Below, piece by piece: positions 24,123 through 32,739 of a stretch of DNA of 64,000 nucleotides (within the stretch, counting starts at the first letter, position 1; each line of letters starts with the position of its first letter). Source of the DNA: Sutterella faecalis (GTDB lineage Bacteria > Pseudomonadota > Gammaproteobacteria > Burkholderiales > Burkholderiaceae_F); contig NZ_CP040882.1 in NCBI RefSeq assembly GCF_006337085.1, positions 2,728,001-2,792,000 on the forward strand. Reading direction: 5' to 3'. The translations under genes and the position numbers were made by a program. The notes beneath the pieces were generated by a model. That model had not been told where the DNA came from, searched no databases, and was given only the letters and a program-made list of their open reading frames with translations.

Positions 24123-25739
24123 TCAGGCGCCCTGGCGTTCAAAAACGAATTCGCCGTTCATCATGGTGGCGTCGACCTTTGTCTCGCGAAGCTTCAGGGG
24201 ATCCATCTCAAAGATGTTTTCCGAGAGCACCACGAGGTCGGCGTAGTAGCCGGGGAGGAGGCGGCCCTTCACCTTTTCCTCAAAGCTCGCGTAGGCGCCT
24301 TCAATCGTGTAGGCGTCGACGGCGTCGTAAATGTCGACGCATTCCTCAGGATGGAAGCCCCCTTCGGGCGTTCCGTCGAGGCGGCGGCGGTTGACGGCGC
24401 AGTAGAGGTTGTCGATCGGGTTCATGTCTTCGATCGGGGAGTCGGTGCCAAAGGACATGTGAACGCCGAGCTTCTTCAGCGTGCCGAAGGCGTAGGAGGT
24501 GGCGGCGAGGTCCTTCCCGACGCGGTCCTCGACGATCTTCGTGTCGTAGTGAAGGAAGATCGGCTGCACGAGGGCGAGAATGCCGTTCTTCGTGAAGCGC
24601 TCGAGGAGCGGGCGGTCGGTGATCTGGATGTGAATGACGCCGTGGCGGAGCGGATTCGAGCCCGAGAGCGTCGCATCGTAGGCGTCGAGGATTCTTTCAA
24701 TCGCGCCGTCGCCGATCGCGTGCGTCACGACGCCGCAGTTGTGGTCAGCGGCCACATTCACGAACTCGCTGATCTCTTCGGGCGTCATGGTCGGGATGCC
24801 GACCGTCGAGGGATCGTCGTGATAGGGCTTGCGCATGAAGGCCGTGCGGGCGCCGAGGCTGCCGTCGACGAAGAGCTTCAGGGGGCCGAAGCGATGAAGC
24901 GCGTTGCCGGATCCCATGACGTGGCCGGCGGCGAGGAAGCGCTTGTAGTCCTCCATGCTCGACTGGAAGCTCGACTGATGCCAGACGCGCACGAGCGGAT
25001 GATCGGCCATCACGCGGTTGTAGGCTTCAATCACGGTTTCCCAGGTACCGCCGCGGACGTCGCAGGTATGAACAGAAGTGACGCCGCATTCGGCTGCATG
25101 GCGCATCGCCGTGCGGATGAGCGCGACGTCCTCGTCGGCCGTGCGGTTTCTGAAGAGCATGAGAAGCGGTGCTCTGGCGTTTTCCGTGAAGATGCCGTTG
25201 AGTCTGCCGTTCGCATCGCGCTCGATCGAGCCGCCTTCGGGCGCCACAATCGATTCGTCGACCCCGGCGCGCGCGAGCGCGGCGGAGTTGGCTGTGAGCA
25301 TGTGGCCGCAGGCGCGCTCGAACACCAGCGGATATTCCGTCGTGATGGCGTCGAGGTCGTCCCTCGTGAGCATGCGCGCTTCGTCCGTGAAGTAGTCCTG
25401 GTTCCAGCCCATGCCGTGAAGAACGGTGCCCGGAGCGGGCTTTCTTTCCTCAATGTATTCGCGGGTGATGCGCTTCACGTCGGCAATGCTCTTCGCATTC
25501 TGCAGACGCACGTCGGAGAGCATCACGCCCGTGTTGAGCAGGTGCTGGTGCGAATCGATGAAGCCCGGAACGATGGTTCTGCCTTTGGCATCCCAGACCT
25601 TGACGTCGCCGGGGGCCTCGGCCCTCAGAGCGGCTTCGCTGCCGACGGCGCGGATGATGCCGTCCTCAATGAGGAGAGCTTCTTCAAAATGGCCGCGCTC
25701 GACATAAGCATGCGCGTTGCGGATAAGCATTGAAGACAT
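24123..25739 (-). CDS. amidohydrolase, YtcJ-like (Amidohydro_3)
   Basis: A 538-residue metal-dependent hydrolase of the YtcJ branch. The metal ligands HQH (64-66) lie in FIDSHQHLLNTG; FVDGSLGARTA, THAIGDGAI, GVIHIQ and FGTDSPIEDMNP are the later family blocks. The C-terminal LPGYYADLVVLS closes the small beta-sandwich domain. The substrate is unknown; relatives act on N-substituted formamides or cyclic amides. Upstream on the same strand is an APC permease, separated by 102 bases with a terminator hairpin, so the two are neighbours that may be functionally linked (uptake followed by hydrolysis of an amide), which is inference. Confidence 0.85.
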   Translation of the reverse strand: MSSMLIRNAHAYVERGHFEEALLIEDGIIRAVGSEAALRAEAPGDVKVWDAKGRTIVPGFIDSHQHLLNTGVMLSDVRLQNAKSIADVKRITREYIEERKPAPGTVLHGMGWNQDYFTDEARMLTRDDLDAITTEYPLVFERACGHMLTANSAALARAGVDESIVAPEGGSIERDANGRLNGIFTENARAPLLMLFRNRTADEDVALIRTAMRHAAECGVTSVHTCDVRGGTWETVIEAYNRVMADHPLVRVWHQSSFQSSMEDYKRFLAAGHVMGSGNALHRFGPLKLFVDGSLGARTAFMRKPYHDDPSTVGIPTMTPEEISEFVNVAADHNCGVVTHAIGDGAIERILDAYDATLSGSNPLRHGVIHIQITDRPLLERFTKNGILALVQPIFLHYDTKIVEDRVGKDLAATSYAFGTLKKLGVHMSFGTDSPIEDMNPIDNLYCAVNRRRLDGTPEGGFHPEECVDIYDAVDAYTIEGAYASFEEKVKGRLLPGYYADLVVLSENIFEMDPLKLRETKVDATMMNGEFVFERQGA

Positions 25740-25794
25740 GATTTCTGGAATCCTTAAGGGATTTTTTTAGAAAAACGGTTTCTGTTTCCGAAGC

Positions 25795-25828
25795 GCTTCA
25801 GAGCGCCGGGGATTCTGCGCTCTGAAGC
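25795..25828 (-). terminator. terminator after the APC permease gene
   Basis: GCTTCAGAGCGC pairs perfectly with GCGCTCTGAAGC. On the minus strand a T-rich stretch follows a few bases further on. Confidence 0.75.
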
Positions 25829-25841
25829 TGCAGGAAAGGTT

Positions 25842-27239
25842 TTAGTCCTTTTTGCCCGTCACGGCTTCGTGGCTCTTGCGGAAAAGAATTTCGTAGATGC
25901 CGAGGCCGAGGATCGGAACAATGAGGCCGAGGGCGGCCGTCACCGGATCCTGCCAGATGGTGTTGATGATGAGCGCGAGCATGAAGATCAGCACCAGGAT
26001 GATCGAGAACGGATAGAGCCAGACCTTGTAGGGACGTTCCATCGTCGGGTACTTGCGGCGCAGCACGATCACGGAGAGGAAGGTCATGCCGTGGAAGATG
26101 AGGCCGCAGATCGCGACGAGGCTGGTGAGTTCGGAGAGCGAGCGCGAGCAGACGAGGATCATCGCCATCACCATGGAGGCGAGCTGCGCGTTGATCGGCG
26201 TGCGGTAGGTCGGATGGAGCTTGGCGAGGCTCTTGAAGAGGGCGCCGTCGCGGGCCATCGCGTAGTACATGCGCGGGAAGACCATGATGCAGCCATTGAG
26301 CGAATTGAAGATGGCGAGCATCATCGCCGTGCCGACGATTGCCATGCCGGTGACGCCGAAGAGCGTTTCGGCAGCCGCCGTGCCGAGGTAGAAGTTCCCG
26401 TTCTTCACCATTTCAAGAATGGCGTCGTAGGGAAGCACGCGGTAGACGGAGTAGTTGAAGACCACGTAGAGAACTGCAACGCCCACGATCGAAAGAATGA
26501 GAGCGAGCGGGAGGTTCCGCTTCGGGTTCTTCATTTCTTCGGCGACGGTGTTGAGGTTCGTCCACCCTTCATAGGCCCAGAGCGTGGCGAGCACCGCAAA
26601 GGCCATCATGGAGAGGATCGACGTGAGGGACGGGGCTTCCGCCGGGAAATGGAAGAGGTCCGGAGACTCCTTGCCCATGAAGAGGCCGCAGACGATGATG
26701 AGCAGAATCGGCAGAAGCTTCAGAACCATGAAGACGTTCTGCACCATGGAGCCCAGCTTGATGCCGCGCATGTTGATGAGAGAGAGCACCACGATCGACA
26801 CGAGGGCGATCGCCTTCTGCACCAGGTCGTCGAGCGGATACATGCTCGAAATCGCTGCCGCAAAGGCAAGCGCGAGCGCCGAAATTGAGCCCGAGGACGA
26901 AAGGAAGAAGTTCGTGATGCCGCACATGAAGGCGACGCGTTCGCCGTAGGCTTCGCGCAGGTAGACGTAATAGCCGCCGGCTTTCGGCATCATGGCGCCG
27001 AGTTCGGCAAAGCAGATGCCCGAAAGGAGCGTGATGAGGCCGCCGATTGCCCAGACGAGCAGCGCGAGGCCAAGGTTGTCGCCGGCACGCTGGAGCACGA
27101 TGCCGCCGATGTAGAAGATGCCGGAACCGACCATGATGCCGGCAAGCACGGATATGCCGCCGAAAAGGCCGACCTCGCGCTTCATGCCGCCCTGCTGAGC
27201 AGAGGATGCAGATTCCGGAGCAGGTGTGGGTGTAGTCAT
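25842..27239 (-). CDS. APC-superfamily amino acid permease
   Basis: A 465-residue inner-membrane transporter with about twelve hydrophobic segments. The first helix carries GGISVLAGIMVGSGIFYIGG, matching the unwound helix-1 GSGIF motif of amino acid permeases, and helix 3 has ELGAMMPKAGGYYVYLREAYGE. The segment WAYEGWTNLNTVAEEMKNPKRNLP is typical of the LAT/YfnA-like branch, which usually takes up or exchanges neutral amino acids. The start at 27239 is chosen to fit the family; an upstream frame reaches 27308. Upstream of the amidohydrolase on the same strand. Confidence 0.85.
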   Translation of the reverse strand: MTTPTPAPESASSAQQGGMKREVGLFGGISVLAGIMVGSGIFYIGGIVLQRAGDNLGLALLVWAIGGLITLLSGICFAELGAMMPKAGGYYVYLREAYGERVAFMCGITNFFLSSSGSISALALAFAAAISSMYPLDDLVQKAIALVSIVVLSLINMRGIKLGSMVQNVFMVLKLLPILLIIVCGLFMGKESPDLFHFPAEAPSLTSILSMMAFAVLATLWAYEGWTNLNTVAEEMKNPKRNLPLALILSIVGVAVLYVVFNYSVYRVLPYDAILEMVKNGNFYLGTAAAETLFGVTGMAIVGTAMMLAIFNSLNGCIMVFPRMYYAMARDGALFKSLAKLHPTYRTPINAQLASMVMAMILVCSRSLSELTSLVAICGLIFHGMTFLSVIVLRRKYPTMERPYKVWLYPFSIILVLIFMLALIINTIWQDPVTAALGLIVPILGLGIYEILFRKSHEAVTGKKD

Positions 27240-27817
27240 TTTTATTCTGGAGAAATGAAGGGAAAGATGGGGAGAAAGCGCGCAAACGAAAAGAGCCGCA
27301 CCGCTCATGCTTTTCAGCGGGTGCAGCTCCGAGATCTTTTCGTGGTTGTGCCGACGCGTCTCCGATGCCTTTTCCGGAGCCTCTTCAGAATTGCCTTTCG
27401 CGCGGGATGCGCTTCCCCCTGGCGGACGTCTCCTTCCGTCAAAGTGCGCTCACGATCGGAAAACGAAGAGCGCTTGAAAAAGGAGGAGAAGCTCAATGAC
27501 GAAAAAAGTCAAAGCATCGCCGCCGATAGCGCCTCCGGAAGATCTGATGATCTTCCAGGAGTCGCCGGCGTTTTCCGCCGGCGCCCAACCTCAAGCAGAC
27601 ATGCCTGTCTGCTGGTTTCGGCAGCTTGGCCTCCGGAACGCTCTCAATCGGGTGCCCCCATTGAGCGGCCATCATCCGCGCTGCGCCTCTATTCGACTGT
27701 GGTGATGGAGACTTTGGCACGCCCATGGGCGGGCTGTCCAATCGTCAGCACGGGAAAAAGCGCTTCTCTTGAGGATTCGATTGAGGAAATAAGCGAAAGT
27801 GATTAGCGCCGGAGGCT
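27240..27817. other. gap with no firm gene; possible eroded coding region
   Basis: A frame opening at 27496 has a strong AAGGAGG site but stops after 69 codons; a different frame continues with protein-like sequence to 27806. No known domain is recognised in either. The region may be a frameshifted remnant or an ordinary intergenic region. Confidence 0.35.
27496..27705 (+). CDS. small hypothetical protein, doubtful
   Basis: A 69-codon frame beginning MTKKVKAS directly after an AAAGGAGGAG site with good spacing. It contains no hydrophobic segment, no recognised motif and only two cysteines. The strong ribosome-binding site is the only support. It could be the start of a longer gene broken by a frameshift, since another frame remains open to 27806. 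Confidence 0.3.
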   Translation: MTKKVKASPPIAPPEDLMIFQESPAFSAGAQPQADMPVCWFRQLGLRNALNRVPPLSGHHPRCASIRLW

Positions 27818-28315
27818 TCAGCGTCTGTCGCCGCGCGGTCTTCTGGGGACGCTTGTGCGCGCCTGGGAGCCGAAGCGGCCGTTGAGCTGGAGAAATGCTG
27901 AAATGAGAATGGCGAAAACGCCGAAGATGATGGGGGCTTCTTCTCCGGAATCGGCGCCGGCAATGATGCCGATGAGGCCGAACATCGCAAACGAAGTGGA
28001 AACAAACTTGAGCGCAGGATCAACCTTTGCTTTCTTTGCGGGGAGCGCCGCCGGGGATTGATCGGCGCCGCGGCTTGCCTCCTCCATGCGTGCGAGCGCC
28101 TTCCTGCGGCTCTCATCTTCGCCGGAGGTTCCGGGAATGTGAAGGGTCCTGAGGAGCTTTTTGAGCCTGGCCTCTGAGTTTTTCGGCGCTTCCGTTCCCT
28201 CAATGAAGTCCTCGGGCTCAAGGGGCTTCAGTGCGCCGGCGCCCCGCGTCTGCAGGGACTCAATGTAGCGGACGTAGTCGCCGTCAGGCGGTTCAAGATT
28301 GAGAGGATCGGTCAT
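27818..28315 (-). CDS. small membrane protein of unknown function
   Basis: A 165-residue protein. The first 95 residues are hydrophilic and charged (Pro/Glu-rich, with LKPLEPEDFIEG and a Lys/Arg helix). Two hydrophobic segments follow, FVSTSFAMFGLIGIIAGA and EEAPIIFGVFAILISAFLQL, joined by a short acidic loop, then a basic tail RRPRGDRR. It is probably an inner-membrane protein with the long N-terminal part in the cytoplasm. I do not recognise a family. It stands alone between the permease and the metal ATPase genes. Confidence 0.6.
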   Translation of the reverse strand: MTDPLNLEPPDGDYVRYIESLQTRGAGALKPLEPEDFIEGTEAPKNSEARLKKLLRTLHIPGTSGEDESRRKALARMEEASRGADQSPAALPAKKAKVDPALKFVSTSFAMFGLIGIIAGADSGEEAPIIFGVFAILISAFLQLNGRFGSQARTSVPRRPRGDRR

Positions 28316-28407
28316 CGGAGGATAGGAAGAGAAAAATGGCGGGCGAAGGCGTAAAGCGCGTGCCCGCGGAAAACTCTAAGGAAAAGAATAGCCCAAAAGC
28401 GAGATGG

Positions 28408-28440
28408 AAAAACGCCTGCGGAATGGCTTTCCGCAGGCGT
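28408..28440 (-). terminator. terminator after the metal ATPase gene
   Basis: ACGCCTGCGGAA pairs with TTCCGCAGGCGT. A T-run follows on the minus strand. Confidence 0.8.
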
Positions 28441-28481
28441 CAAAAGAAGAAATTTGGAAACGGCTTGTCGGGCGGACGTGT

Positions 28482-31289
28482 TTAACGGGCTTGCGCCTCA
28501 ACAGCAGCCGCCATGCGGTCGAGCTTCGGCTTTGCGCGCATCATGCGCATGCCGTTGGCCACCACAATAAGGCAGGTGCCCGTATCGGCAAAGACCGCCA
28601 TCCACATCGTCGCCATGCCGCAGAGCGCAAGAATCGTGAAGATCACCTTGATGCCGAGCGCAAAGGCGATGTTCTGAACGAGCACCGAATGCGTCATCCG
28701 CGAGAGTCTGACGAGGGTGGCAACCGACGAGATCCGGTCGTCCATCACGGCGATGTCGGCCGCTTCAATCGCGCTGTCGGTGCCGCGCACGCCCATGGCA
28801 ATGCCGATGTCGGCCTGAGCCAGTGCAGGCGCATCGTTGATGCCATCGCCCACCATGGCCGTGAGCCCCGTCTTCTGGAGTTCGCGGATGCGCGAGAGCT
28901 TCGCTTCCGGAAGGAGGTCGGAAGAGACGTTCTCAAGACCGAGCTCGCCCGCAAGCGCTTGCGCTGCGCGTTCGTTGTCGCCCGTGAGAAGCCAGGGCGT
29001 CACGCCTTCGGCGGCGAGCTGCCTCAAGCCCATCCGGGTATCCTCCTTGATTTCATCGGCGAGCTCAAAGACGGCCAGAACGCCGAAGGTATCGGCGAGC
29101 GCGACGCTCGAGCGGCCGCTTTCCATGGCTTCCTTGAAGGCCTTCTCGACTTCATCGGTCGAGAGGCCGGCCTTTTCAACCGAGGCAAAGTTGAGGAGCG
29201 AAAGCATCCCGCTTCCGACGCGGCCTTTGACGCCCGCACCGGGGAGCGCCGTGAATTCCTTCACCTCATGGAGCTTCACGCCTTCCTTCCTCGCCTCCTG
29301 AACGATGGCGACCGAAAGCGGGTGCTTGTTCATGGCGCCGAGGCTTGCGGCAAGCTCAAGCGCCTTTTCGCGGGTCGTGCCGGAGAAGAGTTCGATTTTC
29401 TCAACCTGTGGTTCGCCCTTCGTGAGCGTGCCGGTCTTGTCAAGACCGACGTTCTTGAGCTTCCTCGCTTCCTCAAGGAAAAGTCCGCCCTTGATGAGGA
29501 GGCCGCAGCGGGTCGCCGTCGCGAGCGCCGAGACGATCGTTACGGGGGTCGAGATCACGAGCGCGCAGGGGCAGGCAATGACGAGAAGGCAGAGGGCCTT
29601 GTAGAGCCAGCCGAGCCAGTCGCCGACGAAGAGGGGCGGGAGGATGGCGACCGCAAGGGCAAAGACGAAGACAAGCGGCGTATAGACCGCCGCAAAGCGG
29701 TCGACGAAGCGCTGTACAGGGGATTTCGAGGCCTGAGCATTCTCAACCGACTCGATGATCCGGGCCGTGAGGCTCTGCGAGGCAGGCGCCGTCACGGTGA
29801 CGACGATGGTCGAGGAGAGGTTCACCGTACCCGCCCAGACGGTAGCGCCCGTACCTTTTTCTGCCGGCATCGATTCGCCCGTCACCATGGACTGGTCGAA
29901 GGTGGACGATCCCTCAATGATTTTGCCGTCGAGCGGCACGCGGTCGCCCGGGGCGATGCGCACTTCTGCGCCCGGTCCCACTTCCTCAACGCGCATTTCC
30001 GCGTACTCGCCGTTTTCCTGACGAACGAGCGCTTTTTCAGGCGCCACGCTCATCAGGTCGCGGATGGAGCGGCGGGCTTTGGCCATCGAAAGCTGCTCGA
30101 TCGCTTCGGAAATCTCAAAGAGGACGAGCACCATCGCCGCTTCAGGCCAGGCGCCGATCAGGACGCCCCCGGTGACGGCCACCGCCATCAGCGTGTTCAT
30201 GTTGAGGGTGCCCTTCATCGCGGACTGAATGCCCTTTCTGAAGGTGGTGAGGCCGACCAGCGCAATCGCAATGACGGCAAGAACGAAGGTGATGCCGGAG
30301 ACGAGCGTTTCCGAAAGATGAACGACATCCCAGTCGGCCGCAATTTCAAAGAATTCGCAGCCGATCGCAATCGCGAGCGCGAGGAAGTAGCGCTTCCAGG
30401 GCGTTTTGTCCTCGAAGTCCGCTTCGCGCCGGCGCTGAACCATCACGGTCGATTCGTAGCCCGCGGTCTCAATCGCCTTTCTCGCGGCGTCGGTGAGGGC
30501 AGACGGAACCGCAATCGTGCGGTTCATGATGTTGAGTTCGTACCCGGAGATGCCGGCCTTTCTGAATTCGCGCTCGATTTCTCCCGCCTCGACGGGGCAG
30601 TCCATTTCGGGCACCGAAAGGAGCGTCTTCGGGCCGCTTACCTTCATGTCGTCGAGGCGCGAGGATTCAAACCCGGCAGCCTTGATGGCGCTCTCCGCCT
30701 TTTCAAGGTCAACGGCCTTCACCGTCACCGTTCGGTTCATGACGTCAAAGGCATAGTCTGAAAGCCCGAGCTTCTTGAATTCCCGGTCGATTTCGCCTTC
30801 CTCAACCGGGCAGTCCATTTCCGGAACGGAAAGGCGGACGTTTCCGGAGGGCGCGGCATCGGCGCCGAGGTCCGGTTCATAGCCCGCCGCCTTTACGGCC
30901 TCGATCGACTTGAGGACGATTTCATGGTCGGCAGGAAGAATGAGCTCGCGATTCATGATGTCGAATGCGTAGCCCGCGAGTCCGGCTTTCTTGAGCTCGC
31001 GCTCGATTTCTCCCGCTTCAACGGGGCAGTCCATTTCCGGAATGCGGATGCGGACGGTCTCGGTCACCACTTCGTCAAGGCGCTTGAAGGCGAGTCCGAG
31101 CTTTTCGGCCGTTTGAAGGACGCCCGATTCATCAAGCCGGGCATTTTCGGGAAAGAGAATGCGCACGGTGCGGGCGCCGTAGTCGGGGATGAGGCGGAAT
31201 CGCTCATCGGCTTTCAGGACCGCCGCTTCAAAGGGCGTAAATTCAGCCGGACAGCACATGTCCGGGAAATTGAGCGTCAGAGTCTTCAT
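28482..31289 (-). CDS. Zn/Cd/Pb-translocating P1B-type ATPase with four N-terminal metal domains
   Basis: A 935-residue efflux ATPase of the ZntA/CadA type. Three repeated N-terminal heavy-metal domains each carry MDCPVE (residues 86-91, 158-163, 229-234), preceded by a variant domain with DMCCPAE (10-16). The membrane core has the ion motif CPC in ACPCALVIS, the phosphorylation motif DKTGT, the HP motif NKHPLS and the hinge GDGINDAPALAQADIGIAMG. The Lys in FALGIKVIF and the Asp in FADTGTCLIVVANGMRM fit the P1B-2 (Zn, Cd, Pb) signature. The ATG at 31289 follows an AGAAGAAG site. It is divergent from a PbrR/CadR-like MerR gene, which probably controls it. Confidence 0.92.
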   Translation of the reverse strand: MKTLTLNFPDMCCPAEFTPFEAAVLKADERFRLIPDYGARTVRILFPENARLDESGVLQTAEKLGLAFKRLDEVVTETVRIRIPEMDCPVEAGEIERELKKAGLAGYAFDIMNRELILPADHEIVLKSIEAVKAAGYEPDLGADAAPSGNVRLSVPEMDCPVEEGEIDREFKKLGLSDYAFDVMNRTVTVKAVDLEKAESAIKAAGFESSRLDDMKVSGPKTLLSVPEMDCPVEAGEIEREFRKAGISGYELNIMNRTIAVPSALTDAARKAIETAGYESTVMVQRRREADFEDKTPWKRYFLALAIAIGCEFFEIAADWDVVHLSETLVSGITFVLAVIAIALVGLTTFRKGIQSAMKGTLNMNTLMAVAVTGGVLIGAWPEAAMVLVLFEISEAIEQLSMAKARRSIRDLMSVAPEKALVRQENGEYAEMRVEEVGPGAEVRIAPGDRVPLDGKIIEGSSTFDQSMVTGESMPAEKGTGATVWAGTVNLSSTIVVTVTAPASQSLTARIIESVENAQASKSPVQRFVDRFAAVYTPLVFVFALAVAILPPLFVGDWLGWLYKALCLLVIACPCALVISTPVTIVSALATATRCGLLIKGGLFLEEARKLKNVGLDKTGTLTKGEPQVEKIELFSGTTREKALELAASLGAMNKHPLSVAIVQEARKEGVKLHEVKEFTALPGAGVKGRVGSGMLSLLNFASVEKAGLSTDEVEKAFKEAMESGRSSVALADTFGVLAVFELADEIKEDTRMGLRQLAAEGVTPWLLTGDNERAAQALAGELGLENVSSDLLPEAKLSRIRELQKTGLTAMVGDGINDAPALAQADIGIAMGVRGTDSAIEAADIAVMDDRISSVATLVRLSRMTHSVLVQNIAFALGIKVIFTILALCGMATMWMAVFADTGTCLIVVANGMRMMRAKPKLDRMAAAVEAQAR

Positions 31290-31358
31290 TCTTCTTCTTC
31301 TCTGTAACAGGTGTTGCGTGCGGATGACTGCACGCATCGAAAAATACTGATGAGAGTC

Positions 31359-31389
31359 ATTTCACACCCTGAAGCCGTTACAATGTCAA
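31359..31389 (-). promoter_or_regulatory. MerR-type promoter of the metal ATPase gene
   Basis: On the minus strand a -35 TTGACA (31384-31389) is separated by 19 bases from a -10 TGAAAT (31359-31364). The over-long spacer carries an imperfect dyad, TGTAAC...CTTCAGGGTG. A 19-20-base spacer spanned by a dyad is the hallmark of promoters activated by MerR-family proteins, fitting control by the adjacent divergent MerR gene. Confidence 0.6.
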
Positions 31390-31529
31390 GCGCCGTTTTC
31401 CCCGTCTGCAAAAATAATCAGACACTCCGGCCAGAAGCTGCCGCCATCCCGATCGGGCGGCCTGACGATTCGAGCCCAATCATTCAATTCTCTCGCATCG
31501 CCTGAGGGGCGGTGCTAAAGGCACGAGGA

Positions 31530-32039
31530 ATGCGCATTCGAGATCTCTCGCAGCTCACCGGCAATACTCCGGAAACCATTCGCTACTACGAAAAAATCGG
31601 ACTTCTTCCGCCGCCGGTCCGGGAAGCCAATAATTACCGCCAGTACGGGGCGATTCACGTCAATCGCCTCGACTTCATCCGCCACTGCCGCAATCTCGAC
31701 ATCGGCCTCTCGGAAATCCGGGCGCTTCTCGGCGCGCTCGATTCCGGCTGTCCGGAAGGCGCCGATCTTGCTCATCGGCTGATTCATCAGCACCTCAAGC
31801 AGGTCGATGAGCGCATTGCCGATCTGCAGGAACTCCGTGGGCACCTCATGGAGCTCGAGGCGCATTGCCGGGGCGTTCACGACGGCAAGGAACCCTGCGG
31901 CATACTTCGCGAACTGAACGCTCCCGGTCAGTCCGCACCGGTTCTGAAGGACCCGGCCAATGCCGAGGAAGTGCTCCGCGCCGTGGCGGAAGCGCAGCGG
32001 CGCGCGGACGAACGCGCGAGGGAACTTAATAAATCCTGA
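31530..32039 (+). CDS. MerR-family Cd(II)/Pb(II)/Zn(II)-responsive regulator (PbrR/CadR-like)
   Basis: A 169-residue regulator. The N-terminal DNA-binding block is MRIRDLSQLTGNTPETIRYYEKIGLLPPP, followed by FIRHCRNLDIGLSEIRALL. Cysteines in DSGCPEG, EAHCRG and EPCGIL match the three-cysteine metal site of CadR/PbrR-type proteins. It should bind the long-spacer promoter of the divergent ATPase gene and activate it on metal binding. The ATG at 31530 follows ACGAGGA; a GTG at 31512 would add six residues. The short downstream membrane-protein gene follows after 8 bases and is likely in the same transcript. Confidence 0.9.
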   Translation: MRIRDLSQLTGNTPETIRYYEKIGLLPPPVREANNYRQYGAIHVNRLDFIRHCRNLDIGLSEIRALLGALDSGCPEGADLAHRLIHQHLKQVDERIADLQELRGHLMELEAHCRGVHDGKEPCGILRELNAPGQSAPVLKDPANAEEVLRAVAEAQRRADERARELNKS

Positions 32040-32047
32040 ATTCAATC

Positions 32048-32614
32048 ATGATCGAAACCACAACCATTCACTTCACCGGCATGGGGCTTCTGCTCGCCGC
32101 CATCGCTCCCTGCCTGATTGCCTTCTTTCTCTGGCTCGTCGGCCGCTCGGTTCCGCCGGCGGTGGCCGGAGATGGCATCCGCGCGGGCATCGGGGGGCTT
32201 CTTCTCGTGGTCCTCTTAATTCTGTCGGCGAAGGCTGCGGTTTCGCTCTTCGACCTCGGGCGCCAGGCAGGCGAGGCCGCGCGCGTGATCAGCATGGATG
32301 CGCAGTATGCGTGGCCTGCAATAAAAAGCACGCTTCCGGCGGTCATCAATGCCGTGAGCATCATTCTCGCGCTCGTGCTCCTCACGCTCGGGCGGACCCC
32401 GGGGACTTTCTGGACGGCGCTCATCGCAATCTGGGTGGCGGGTCCCGCGGACGACCTTCTGAAGATGCTCATTCTCGGCATTCCCTTCAACTTTACGCAG
32501 GGGCTCGCGGGCATTTCGTTCTTCACGATTCTCGTGACGCTCTACCTTCTCTTTTCGATCCGCAGCGCCTATACGTACGGGATCGGGAGCGCAAGACGCT
32601 TCAGAGGACGATGA
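32048..32614 (+). CDS. integral membrane protein of unknown function
   Basis: A 188-residue protein with about four to five hydrophobic segments (around residues 10-32, 46-68, 98-116, 120-136, 150-170). It has few charged residues apart from loops and a basic C-terminus (RRFRGR). No family is recognised. The start lies 8 bases after the MerR stop, so the two genes are probably co-transcribed, and the protein might relate to metal handling or membrane stress; this is inference only. Confidence 0.6.
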   Translation: MIETTTIHFTGMGLLLAAIAPCLIAFFLWLVGRSVPPAVAGDGIRAGIGGLLLVVLLILSAKAAVSLFDLGRQAGEAARVISMDAQYAWPAIKSTLPAVINAVSIILALVLLTLGRTPGTFWTALIAIWVAGPADDLLKMLILGIPFNFTQGLAGISFFTILVTLYLLFSIRSAYTYGIGSARRFRGR

Positions 32615-32739
32615 AGCCAGGCGCCTTCCTGAGTGATCCGCAGCGCGTCCTCTGCGGCAACTAAAATATTCTTTTTCAGCTTTGGGCGCAGTCCGGAGGC
32701 TCCACGATGAGCCTCCTCTTTCTTTTCGGAGACCCAACA

